Source of the DNA: Cloeon dipterum
Lineage: Eukaryota; Arthropoda; Insecta; Ephemeroptera; Baetidae
Assembly: GCF_949628265.1 (NCBI RefSeq)
Contig: NC_088790.1
Span: 19,224,545-19,288,544 of the forward strand
Length of the DNA: 64,000 bases
Direction of reading: 5' to 3'
Shown here: piece by piece, positions 12,798-25,500 of the stretch
How positions within the stretch are numbered: position 1 is the stretch's first letter
Layout: every line of letters starts with the position of its first letter
Position numbers and translations under genes: made by a program
The notes under the pieces: model-generated
Seen by the model: only the letters and a program-made list of their open reading frames with translations
The model's database searches: none
Told to the model about the DNA's origin: nothing

Positions 12798-13492
12798 TTC
12801 TTTCTGAGAACTTGTGATACACAAAAACTCGCTCGTTGGTAGTGTAGAGGGAAGTTTGGTTTTGGCCTGACGACCGACCACCCGGCCGTTGTTGCTGCTT
12901 TTCCGTTCGCCTTTTGTTTCGATTCAGAAGAGAAATATTGACTTCATAAAAAAATTGATCAACTGGAATATTGGAATCTTATTATTGTTTCGATTTATTT
13001 GCTCACCTTCTCAGACTGAATGTAAAATTGATAATTTTTTGTCTGCTTGAACCCAGCACTGAATTTCACAAATGGCGAATAGCTGTAGATAATCCTAGTT
13101 TTTTGTATTGACTGTAAGAAACAATCAAAACGATGATTGCTCAACACATGATGTAGCATGTAGTTGAGTTGGCCAAGTGGCGAACTAGCACATGTCCAAA
13201 TCAACATGGATTCTGGAGGGTGGTCGGTCTTGCAATTAGAAATTGCTCTTTTGAACACTCAAGGTGCCAAAGTGTTGTCTGGCTCTATCTCACTCGACTC
13301 CCACATTCTCTGCCATCTGATTCATTCCAAATCGTCCCTCGAACAGGAATTGTTGATAAAAAGTGCAATTATTATCTCTCACTTTTGAATTGAAGCCTAT
13401 TTGTAGTTGTTTTAGCAAGTTTGGCGAGTTTGTAGCCAATAATTATTTATTACTATTATCATTTTGCTGTGCAGCCGTTACAACTAAATAAA
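12798..13492 (+). other. BIG 3' UTR with poly(A) signal
   Basis: No protein is supportable downstream of the BIG stop codon at 12795-12797. The first good plus-strand AATAAA is at 13487-13492, followed by a T-rich stretch, which would give a 3' UTR of about 700 nt. The short open frames inside it show no family features and are treated as chance. Confidence 0.5.
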
Positions 13493-13578
13493 AGTTTAAT
13501 AAATTTAGAAGCGTGTTTCTCTTTTGGTTAACTTGAGGGTTGGTGGAAATCAAAACAGGTGTTTTTTATATTCGTAAT

Positions 13579-14035
13579 TTTATTGCAGAAGTGTAGCAAC
13601 ATAATGTGAGAAAACAGAACAAAATGCTCATTGATAAAAATCAAGACTGAGGCACATATACAGGGAACAGAAAAGTTTGATACCTCGTCAACACCCCTCT
13701 TTACAATAATTAATGTCTGCTGCAGTTGGGCGCGTGAAAATGAAACGCTTGGTGATTCTCTCAACTTGGGGTTTAAATTCTGTTCTTTACAAGGGTTTGT
13801 TTTGTTTGTGTGTATATGTTTGAGTGTGAAAGAGAGATAGTGTTTTAAGCAATCAATCAACCTGCAATCTCGCCTCCACATTTACAAAATAACAAGCAAC
13901 ATTCACAATTTGTTTCATTATTATCTTCATGTAGGTTCACCTTTTTAAAAAATAATCAACTGTGTGTTTACTAATCATGGACAATTATCAGCATCATCAC
14001 CTCTTTCTCTCGATCATTTATGTTAAGCAATCAGT
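13579..14035 (-). other. HUWE1 3' UTR with poly(A) signal
   Basis: On the minus strand an AATAAA (TTTATT at 13579-13584 on the plus strand) lies about 450 bases past the HUWE1 stop codon. This sets the probable transcript end close to the BIG poly(A) signal on the other strand. The interval has several open frames on both strands but none resembles a known protein. A partial match to the intronic repeat described at 6280-6308 occurs near 13750-13775. Confidence 0.5.
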
Positions 14036-16553
14036 CTAAGCGAATCCAAATCCTTCCGAGCATTCGTGGATGGCCTTCAGAAGGTAAGACTTCAACTTGT
14101 CATACGTTTCGTAAACAGGCAAATCCAGTTGGTTGAAGCTGTGGCAAAAACACAAAAATTAGACTCGTCAAATATGTTTATCAAGATTAATTATAGTAAT
14201 TACCATGTGTGGGCCGAAGGCAAGCGGTCGGTGGACCGGTCGTCCCTGTGGATCTGGAACTTTTGCACGCCGTTCATGCCCTCCAAGGCGCCGAAACCCT
14301 GCAGCGGCACCTTTGACGTTCCCGTAACAAACTGCAGGAATTTGGCCCTGTCCGCCTGGTCAAAGGAGCGGAGTGCTCTCCAGAACCATTGAATCTGGCG
14401 AAGGATTACAACTCATTAAAAATGTCAAAATAAGCTCATTTCAAGCGTTAAGAATCGTTTGAATTTAAATTACACTAAACAATCAATTCATAGTGTGTTC
14501 ATCGCATTTACCTGCAAGGATGTGCTTTGGTATTTGTGGTACTCTGTGTTGGCCTTCAAGTCCTCAATGTCGACGTTGGGCAGGCCCGAAATCAGCAGCT
14601 CCAGCTCCTGCTCGTTGAAAATTGAGATCAGCTTCTTGGGGATGATGTCATAGAAGCCCTCCAAGAAAGCATTCAACCTGTGGAAACACGATGAATTAGC
14701 ATGTATATTTATACTTAAGGACAAATAATCGTCAATTTTTTTTAATTTCTTTTGAGACATCCACATTTGCATTAATTTATTTTAAAAACAGAAAAGTTCA
14801 ATGTTTTTAAGAAAATTTAAAAAGTGTGACCGAGTACTTCTAATTTGAGTTACATTTTGTGCAGTTCAATTGTTAGCTAGCTTTCCAGAAAGTTGCAAAA
14901 TTTAGCTTTAAGACTGATAAAGGCAATTTTTAAGAAACTACGAGTTAAAGTTACTAAAATACCCTAAGCCTGAATTCATGAAACACTCAGATCAAATTTT
15001 AAATTTTATCAGAGCATAGTTCTGGAAAATTATCTATTTTAAGTTATGTTATAACTAAGCAATATGATGTAGAAATACTTGAGACCAAAACCGCTTGAAA
15101 TTTCCGAATAACTAATAGATGGATTTGGAAGAGGTCCCTTCAAACGTCTTAATATGCGGCCGCAATACAATCTTTGCAAGAACTTAAAGGCGGAAAGAGC
15201 AACGGCAGTTATTGTTGATGATTTAATCAGCATTTTATATAGATCATTTGTACGAAATAGATGAAAAAAGGATAATAACAACTCACTGTTTCTGAATTGC
15301 GCCGGTCATTTTCATCTGGCACACGAGGTGGATGTAGTCCATCTTGTTGGCCTCGGTGACTGGCACGTTACGGCCATTAGGGATCAGGTCACGCACCTCA
15401 GTCACGCCAAACTCCTGCACCTCTGTGCTGAAAGTGACGTCGTAGCCCATCTCCTTGACAGAGTGCTCCATGAGGAACTCAAGACCCTTATAGAAGGTGT
15501 AGTCCTCGCTCTCCATGTCTGTGTATTTGACCTGCTTGCTAAGGATGTGTTTGTAGAATGAGCGTGTGAAGTAGCACTCAAGCAGCTTGTTGTCGTATAT
15601 CGCTTTAGCTGAAAAAAGGTATAACAAAAAATTACTTTTAAACGAAGAAAAGAGACTTTGATCTATTAAGGTAAGACCACTTGGCAAGCTCAAAATTTTT
15701 ATTTTTTCCAAGCTCATTTTTTATAAAATGTAAGATATCCCAGGATAGAATTAATTACGCGATAAAATCATAAGTTTGGTTAAAACTTTTGATGATCTGA
15801 ATCGACCCAATTATATGAATCTGTTAATTTTTGTCCATGGAAAACGCAACTGAAGAAAGTTGATTATTTCATTTCTTGGGAGAAAAAAAGGTAAGACATT
15901 TAACCTTAAAATACACAACCTAACACAATTAATTAAAATAATAAAATCTTCCTACACTTTTGAAATTTTTCAAGGGTGGAAAAACTCGGCTTACCAATCA
16001 CTCTGCCAACAAACTTGAAGTAACTCAGATGGTTGTGGTTGCAATATGACGTTGAGTTGATCATATAGGTCACTCGGTCTCCAGGCGAGGTTATGAACAA
16101 GGCGTACATAGGGTTGAAGATTTCCCTTGAAATGATCACGTACCACTCCCTCAAGAGGCCTCCAGCGTCCTGGCCCTCCTCGCCTAACGGACAAAAATAA
16201 GCAAAACATGAGTTTAAGGACAAAGGGCAAAGGATAAAGCGAAGGAGCCTTCAAAGCAATTTAATATAGAAAGCTACCTTCAAAGACGATGTAGAAACGG
16301 TTCTTCCACTCCTCAGAGCTCCTCCTGTGCAGCTCGCGGTAAGAATCCTCAAAGACGGCGCTTCTGCGCACATGTACTGCCAGCTCCTCGCGCCGGATGC
16401 CCTCGTCGAGTCTGTCAAGTTCAGTGCGGAAGTAACGCCGCTTCACATCAAAGTCCAGGATGCGCGTGTGATGCGCCAGAACGGAGAAAGGACCGTCGGC
16501 CAGGTGCGTGTTCGTCTGCCGCAGGATCTGGTTGAGAACCGTTCGGTGCATTT
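14036..16553 (-). other. HUWE1: HUWE1 catalytic HECT domain
   Basis: The HECT domain covers about residues 3858-4194, encoded by the last seven exons from 16278-16553 onward. Visible signatures: [13 protein letters not shown]-like segment (seen as [13 protein letters not shown]), [130 protein letters not shown] and LPSAHTCFNQLDLP. The active-site cysteine is residue 4161, 33 residues from the end, the same distance as in human HUWE1. It forms the thioester with ubiquitin. Its codon is split by the last intron. Confidence 0.96.
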
Positions 16554-19500
16554 CTGCAAACAGACGAGAGAAAATATTAATTGTTATTATACTTTTTAAT
16601 ATAAAATAGGCGAAATTTAAACGTTTTGAAAAATTTGGGGAAGTTCTTACATGAACATATGAAAACAACGTATATATTAATTTCAATAATATTTCATATA
16701 TGTTTCAACTTGAAAATTGTGATAACTTTGAATGCTTTTAAAGGCATAATACCAACAGAGCCCAGGACGAATAATTTCAGAAAAAAAATATCCAACATGT
16801 ATCAAAATAATGAGCTTACCTGCAAAGGAGAGGAACTTGCGCATGTCAGGTGAGAGGTTTGCGGTTTCACTTGAACTCTTGGCCTCAGACGCATCCTCTC
16901 CAGCTTGAACAACTGCGGATGATGCCTGCTGCTCAGCAGTGTCGGAGGCGACTGCTGGCTCCTGTGCAGCTTGCGCTTCCGACACTTCGACGGCCGCAGC
17001 CGCGTTTTTGCTGTCTTCCAGTGACGAATGCACGTAGAAGAAAGCTTCAACCGCAGGCTGAGTAGCAGAAACATAAAAATTAACAACAGCGCACAAACAC
17101 CAGGTTTTAAACTACTGTTTAAACAGAGATGAGCGAATCAAAATGATGAAAATATGCTCTATCAGCAGTCTGTTATAATATTAATTTTACATCAGACAAA
17201 GCTGCTGATTTACAAATATTTATTTTTAATATTTTCCTAGCAATACCCAGATAAATTGAACCACCCTTCAGCTAAGATTAGTCACCAACCAATAATTTAA
17301 TAAAAAACAAGCATCTTTCTGGGTCTCACCTGAAGTATGAGCACGGCGTGCTGGTCCTGATTATTTTCTAGTTCTGAAAGACACTGGCTGAGCACATCCC
17401 ACAACGAGTCAAGCCCCAAGTCCTGACTCAAAGGCGGCGACTCGCCCCTCGGCTTTCCAAATTCAGGCTTGCTGAAGTCGATGTCTTTTGACGTGCTGGC
17501 GGAGGAGGAGGTTGCGGTGGGTGCGGTGGCACTGGCCGCACTGGTTGGCGTGGGTCGATCTGTTGACGAAGCTTCATAGTCATCTGCTTCGTCATCGCTG
17601 CTTGAGCAGACAACTTCGGTTGTCACAGGAACAAAAACGTCTGAAATGCCAAAAGAAATAGCAATTTAGAAATGACTCATAAGGTAATACAACGCAATAT
17701 TTAAGACAGTATTAATTTGAGTAAATAAAATGGCATTTTCTAAAACCCAACTGATTTCCATATTTCTCTACATAATTTATATGGATACTAACTTAATTAC
17801 AGAAGAAATTTTAAGAAATCCTGGAAGGTGTCTGAGCTAAGAGATTAAAAAAGTCATAAAAAATTTGCTCCTTACATCCAGGGTAGGTCTGCAGGTGCTT
17901 GGTACCCTTCTTGTTGTATTTGCTACGCAAGTCTATGAAGACCTTGAGCAGTCGCAGGAAGGACGACTGGCTAGAGGTTTTGCTGGTGAGCAGCGCGATT
18001 GAGGGCAGCTGCAGGTCGTGGCCGGTGCTGGCCGAGATCTTGCTGGGTGCGTTCACGATCACCGCTGAGTTGGTGAAGCGGTCGGCCAGCTTACCGCGGT
18101 GCACGCGGTCGCTGCGCAGTTCGTCCTCGCCCTCGGTTGTTTTCTCCTTCTTGCTGGACAATGTAGAGACGCTGTGCTGCCGCAACTCGGCCAGAAGCAC
18201 CGAAATGTCGCGCTCCACTGTGTGCCCAATCTGCTTCACTCCATCCATCAGCAGTTTGATTACCTGTACACAAATAGGGAAAAGTTTGCTCAGTAATAAC
18301 GCCATCTTGGTAGGAATAATTTAGTTGCAATGCTCACAGGTGATTGTTAAGAGAGGCACCCAGTGAGATTTTTTAATAAAAAACACAGAAAATTGTGGCT
18401 GTCGTTTTAGATAACATGCCAATAAGTAGAAACTTGCAGCAAATAATTTGGGTATGATTCGAAATTAGCATTCTTAGAACAGTAAAAATAACAAACACGA
18501 TTTGTAGACCGAGACATAAAATATATATAAAAAAGCTATTTAGCAATCTTGATCAAATCTTCAAAGAACTGCAACTCAAGTTTAATATCCTAAAAAATGT
18601 GCATTTTAAACGTCGACTTCCAGTTAAAAATTTTTTTTGTGCACTGTTTGATTTTCAAAATGAAAATGATCAATTTTTGTTATTTAGCCCAGTTAATTTA
18701 TAAATGCTCTCACCATGTCCTTGGTGGCTTCCGGCCCACGACAGAGGTTGTTGAGGAAGACCTTAGCGTTCTTGAGACCGTTTTCGAGGCACGACTTGCT
18801 GATGAGTACGTCAATGAGGAGTTTGAGATGCCGCTGCGGCACGTCCACCTCTCTGATGTAGGTTGGGATGTACGGGTAGTGGCCCTTGGGCGTGCCCTTG
18901 GTGTTGACACAATATTTGGGCGGGATCTTGCTGCACCGTAGTCTGGTCGAGTGGTGCGCAAAGTGACGCGTTGGTGACAAGGCGCGGCTCTCGTCCGACT
19001 CAGACGCTGTTGTGTCGTCAGGGATAATGTTGACGCGAACGGCGCACTCATTCACCAGGCCAGACGACACCTGGTAAAGCAGGCATATGGTGCTGTCTAT
19101 CAGCTGCGGGCTGCGCAGGATCAGCGGGAACGAGAGGAAGGGAAGGAAGCGGCGGAAGTGGCACGTGTCCGAGAACGGTATTTGCGAATCGCTATCTCCA
19201 CTGTGCTGCCACTTGTGCAGGCTCTTGCTGTTCTTCAGTGCGCTCACTGTGTCCAGCTTGATCAGCGTGTCCCAGAAGTCAGGTTTGCCTTGACTCTCTG
19301 CCCCACTGGAGCCTTCAGACTTGGCCGCCCCATGGTCTTTGAACCTGTGGTATTTTTAAATTTAGAAATATTTTAAATAATTCAAGGTCGCCTTAAAAGT
19401 TAACGTTAAAATATAATAAGATGCACAAATAAAATTTTGCATTTGAAAATCACATTAAAGAGTTGTAGGGCAGAACAACATTGTGGTGGTTGTGTGGACT

Positions 19501-22500
19501 GAGAGCACCTTAGAGTTCTGAATTACCTGTGTGGCAAAAAGTACTCAGGGAACACTTCGCCAATGAAGATAAGAGTGTCAAGCACTCGATTGGCAACAGA
19601 CGATGCAGCTTGAGGGTGAATGCTGATGTTGCAATTGGCCGACCTCTCTCCATTGGCACTTCTTTTGCCCAGTGAAGGCCTTTGAATGTTGAATACATTT
19701 GTTCGTGAGCCAAGGGCAGCGTCCATGGTAATATTGAGCCAAGCAGGCGTTTTGCTCGCACTGAAAAGTAGTTATTTTCAATATTTTTCTTATGTTAGGA
19801 ACTAAATAAAAATATTGGTCTTTAAATGGTACTGAACTTACGAGTTCTGTCGAGGTTTAGTAAACAAAGTCGGCTCTGAAAGAGATGCTTCATAGCAGTC
19901 GTTGCACATCTCCAGGATGGAAACCAATGACTGCAATTTAACGTTTTCTGTTATCATATCAAGGCCTTGAAAGGTAAAAGGAAGTGGTCTCACCCCAATG
20001 ATCCAGTCCCTCGTTTCAGCATGCCAGCATAAATGCCTGAGTACTCTTTGCAGTCTTGTGATGTTCAGTTTTGGATCTTCGACGAACAGGAGTACCAAAA
20101 GGCACGCGATCGCCTCTTGGTCCAAAACTTGCTTACCCTTCCACCTGAAAAAGGAGGTTAGTATCCAACAAATGAGACCAAGTGTCAAGCGTTACGTACT
20201 TTGTGAGGTAAGAACAAGCTGTCCTCATGTTATCCGTATTTCCAGGCGTGGAGCGACTCCATTGGCCCCAAGCGCGAGGCGGAACGGAAGAGATGTAACG
20301 ACTAGGCATACGACCTTCGATCAAACCTGTTGGATTAACTGAATTTAAAATTACTCTCTTAATCAAAATATTTTAAGGAAGTGACAATGAATTGAGGCGC
20401 TTGTTCTATGCAACATAAACTGTCAAAATTAACAGAGAACAATGCAATCGTTCAAAACTTGGGCAGATGATCATTACAATTTCTCACCGGAATTTCTCAG
20501 AATGGAGGAGAGAGTATTGTTGCTTTGGCTGACGTGGTTTAGGAAACGCTCTTGCATTATCTGTCTGTTGCGCGCTTCCCAGTCTCGACGCAGAGTTTGC
20601 GCTTCTGCCGCGAGTTCTGGTGGCAATACCGAGATTTGGGACTCCTCCATGTCAGTCAGAATCTGGAAAGCACAGATGAGAATTGGCAAACACGCGAGAT
20701 ATATTAAGAAAACTTTTCTCAGATTGCCAGTACAAAAATTTTTAAATTCCATATATGCTTGGCGTTTAAAAGATAAAGCATTGCTCGCAGTTAGTCAACG
20801 ACCTGGTAAAAATTGGCGAAATATATGCTTACAGACTGTCGCAGTGACGGAGGCAGGTTCTGGAAAAAGGCAGCCGCGTCAACCGGGTCATTGGGGTTGG
20901 CGGCGGCGGCAGCACGGCGCTGCTCTTCCAGTCTTTGTTGGGTGAGCACCTCTTCTTGGATGTTGGGTGGAAGGGCTGCTAGGAATTCAGGGTTAACCTC
21001 CAATGGAGCTTCCGCTGCGGCAGAAGCTGCAGCGGCGGCGGCAGTGGCGGATGCAGCCTCTGGCGCTTGGGCTCTAGCCCTCTGTAGTCTTTGAAGTCTG
21101 TAAAACATCCAGAAAGAATAAGATGGTGATATTGCTTCTATTTTACAAAATTTTATGTCAAAAGTTGTTACCGAAAGTTTTTCTGGTCATAAATCCATTT
21201 TTCTTAAAAACGGTTCATTGATTACTGCAAGAACTTAAATTGTTTCCATCTTTTGACTTTTTTCAATAGTTTAATTGTTTCTTTTTAATTTAATTTAACT
21301 AGACTTAACCTTACTAGAAAAATGTTTTTAGAAAAATCAAAATATTTCGCAAGAATAAGTTCATTTTGTTGTGAATAACAATTTTTTTTTGCTAGCAAAA
21401 AACGAAATATTATCAGTTAACTAGTTATGTAAAATCAGCACATCATCTTACCTCAACTGTTCAGCGATGACCTCCTGTCTCATGTCCTCTGGCAGGGCGG
21501 CCAGGAAGGAAGGATCAACGCCTTCAGGTAATTCCATTTCCATGCCATTTAAAGTGGAGGCGGAGGTAGACGCAGGCGCCTCTCCTGTAGCAGAGGCAGT
21601 GGCACCCGCCTCAACAGTTTGCTCAGCTGGGGCTGCAGCGGTAGCTATCTCGACTTGGGCCCCAGTAGCGCGTGGAGTGTCAAACCATGAGTTGATAGAC
21701 TCATAATCAAGTGGTTCGTAATTGCTGCTGGCAGTGGGCTCGGTGGGCAGCGGCGGGCTGACGGGCTCCTTCTCCAACGCACTTTCCTGCTGCTCCATAG
21801 CGGTTTCTTCATCCTCCTCTTTTGGTGGCTCCTCCTCGCTCTTGTCGGCCGTCGCATCATTTGTCGGCGCTGGTGGAGGTGGACTTGTGTGCATATTCTC
21901 ACTCAAATCGTTCTCAGTGTTCTGGCTGGCGGGTGGTACCGGCGTCTCAGCAGACAGCTCATCTCGTTGGGCCACATCACAAGAGTCGGTCGGCGTAAGC
22001 GAGCACGCCGTATTCTCGGTTTGACTCTGTTCCTGTTCAGCGGCGGCGCTCTCAGAGGCCGGCATCTCGCAGCTTGCGGCTGAATTGCTCTGCTCCGTGT
22101 CAGTTGAAGTTAGTGTTTGCGTCGAGCGGAATACAGAGTTCACAATGTTGGACACCTCAGACGCGATCAGCTGCATTTCTTGCCCCTGCATTTGACTGCC
22201 CGGCGTCGCAGGTTCGGTGGCTACCGCTTGCGCTTCAGGCGCGCTTGTGTCAGTCTCCATATTTTCTGTGCGAAAATTGAGACCATTAATGATTTATGAC
22301 TAGAGGACAATTACTTTAAGATAACGTTAAAAATTGAAACTCATGATTGAAAACTATATGGTTGTGTTACTTTCAATCACAAAAATATACAACACACAGG
22401 TTTAACCTTTTAACTTAAATAGTTGTTTTGTTTGATGCTTATGAAATTGAACAAGTTGAAAATTAAGTATCTATTTATAATGTGGCCTATGGCGTGCGAT

Positions 22501-25500
22501 AAAAGTCCTTCATTATTATTTACTTGATTTTAAACATTGTCTCTAATGTGAATTGATGAAACAGATTGGGAATGCAAATCAGTAAGGGCAAACTTAACAC
22601 ACCTAATACATGCATACAATTTAACTCACCCTTATTTGTATCTGCCGCTTTTGCAAGTTTCAACTCCTCCTCAGCAAGTTTCTTCTTCCTTTTTTCAGCT
22701 AACTCCTTGTCTCTTTGCATAGTGAGCTGCTTCACAATCTTTGAGGCCAAGACTGGAAAACAATACAGTTAGTGAACTGTGATTTTGAATCTCAAGACTT
22801 CAATAACCAATTGAGCAAGCAGGCATGGAGTCTCCATCGAGGAGTTTTCCTTCCTCATTCCACCAGTGCAGAGCGTTGGGAATGTTGTTGGCAGCAGCTG
22901 GCAATGAAGGCCCAAATAGATAGGCCCCCTGCAAATTAGAGAAAAATATCGTTTGGATGTCATTTCACCCATTTAAATTTATATTTACACATAAAATTAT
23001 ATATGAATTTCCATTGATATTTTTTGAGGGGTTTATGCAGGGTTTAAAATTGTACATTTTTTCAATCATGATAAATAAGTAAATTATTACTTGCTAACTA
23101 TTACTTAAAAATTTAAGTGGATTTGAATCATGTTGCTTACCGAATCGTCTCCATCATCTTCGTCAAGAAGGGTGAGAGACTCAATCACAGGAATAGAACC
23201 GTGCCTTGTTTCCCCTAGAGTGAGAGGCTCCGGACCCAGAAGCCTGTTGACAATGCGAATTCTTCATGTTTATTTAACAAAACGCTGTCTATGGAGCAGT
23301 CTACTCACCTCTGCAGGATAGCCGGTCCTCGAGAATGTAGGTGGGCCAGATAACGCCTCTGCAGGCTTGAGCGCTGCGATCGGGTGGCGTTCTGCCGCTG
23401 CAACACACCACCACCACCGCCGACATTGTCGCTCTCGAGGGAGCCGCGGAAGGCGACCAGTGGATTTTGCTGCTGCTGCCCGTGGTGATGATGGTGGTGG
23501 TGATGAGTGGGGTGTGCGCTGACGCCCATGTTCAGGAAGCCAGGGAGGTCGTTGTTAGTGAGATCCGCTGTAATGCACAATGTGAAGAATTGGAGATTAA
23601 CAATGCATTCTTTAAAGACAACTAATTAGTACAAAGACACAAAAAAACGATGGCATTAATTACCTTCTTCTTCGGATTCATCATCATCTTCATCCTCCTC
23701 CTCATCATCATCGTCCATGTCATCCTCTTCCTCCTCATCTTCATCCATTTCATCATCCTCCTCATCATCCTCGTGAGTGTCACCGTGGTTATCTAGTGCA
23801 GCTGCCGCCGCTGCAGCCACTACCGCAGCGGCTGCAGCCGCAAGATTAGGAGCATTGCTACTTGACTCTTGAGGTTCAGGAGTGCCACCCTCCACCGAAC
23901 CATCAGCAGAACCAGCCGGGGAGTCTTGACCTCGTTCTGCGTTGTTACCTTCTTCGCCTTGCTGTTCTTCATCGTGGTTGTCTTCATCGTCGTCATAGTT
24001 TGAGTCAGACTCTTCCCACTGACGAATCGATGGACTTTCAGGCGGGTTCATGTCATCATACAAGTGAACCTCCTATAAAAAGAACAATATTTAATAAAAC
24101 TTATAGTTAATTAGGTTTTCTGAGGTATTAATATAACTTACAGTGCGATGATATTTAAAGCACAGAATATAATTTTCAAATTAGGTAAACTACTTACATC
24201 ACTGTGAGCTCTATTCATATTGTGCCTCGGCCTTTCATCAGTGACAGAGAACTCCATGATGTCTTGCACTACGCCGCCACCATCTCTAGCACTTTCCATC
24301 AAGTGCTCCATCAGCTCCTCCAAGCCCATGCTCTCTGAGGTGCTCTGGGTGCGACGTGAGTTCCCAGTTGCTGAGTTTCCTGCTGATGATAAACAAATAT
24401 GAATTTATATTTGATGATCCCGGTCTGAGCGTCTTCCCACAAGTTTGGAAAGAAGCGAGCCAAATATGAAAGATCTAAAAATATTTCCATCAAAACAGTA
24501 AACTTAATTTTTCTTAACCAGGATGAAGAGCTACAAAACATTCACAAATGAACACGTGAAAATGAATTAAAACTTACAAAATTAGTTTAAATTTAAGTGG
24601 TTGAAATCAGTTGAATAATTAAATTATTAGAGACTATAATTATATTTACTTGAGGTTTGCGATCCAGCATCTTGAGCGCCAGTCTTACTCTTCTTGCCAT
24701 CTTTAACTGTGGATGGAGGGTGAATCACAATTCTGGTGAGGGTCTCCAGAGGTTTGATCAGCCCGTTGACAGTGGCCTGCAGGTTGGGACTGGACAAGTC
24801 CAGGCTGTAGGGGATTCTGGACAAGTCTGTGAGGATACCCTTCTTAATCATGATTCTGACAATGCTGTTGGCTGTGACGCTGCAAGAATGGAAAAGTGTT
24901 GAATGAACGGCATAAGTAACAAGCATGGAATGCTCACTTGCAGGGAGGCTTGTCAACCGATCCCAAAATTGCAAATGGGCAAGGGGGAACTGGAGCAGGA
25001 CAGCTGTCGATCATCACCGAAACCAAATTGCAAATCTCCTGTACTTCAGTGTGTTTTGAGTTGGACTCAGGCATGCTCAGGGCTCGATTGAGAGCTGCTT
25101 TGACCTGCAAGTATATATTTGATTTAATTTTAATTTAAATATAATTCATATGACCACAAGTCTATCTATAAAAATCAGAAAAATAGAAATTACCTCCATG
25201 ACAACGTGCGTCTGAATTTCACTGGAAAAACTGCAAGAGGCCAATGCAGAAATAAGCATGCGCACCATGTTGTGGCACTCCAGATCAGCGCAGGAGTCAA
25301 ATAGATGCTCAATGATGTAATGTACAGCGCTGAAAGCCTGTTGCTGGCCGGCGGGGTCGCCAGGACTGATCCTGGCGCTAGTCTCGCCTCTCGGCGCGTC
25401 CTTTGGGTGTTGGTACTCTGATATGATCTTGCCCACATGATTGTACGACCTAACTAGCTCAGCCAGGATCTTGAGGATGGCAGAGCAGGGCACAAGGGGC

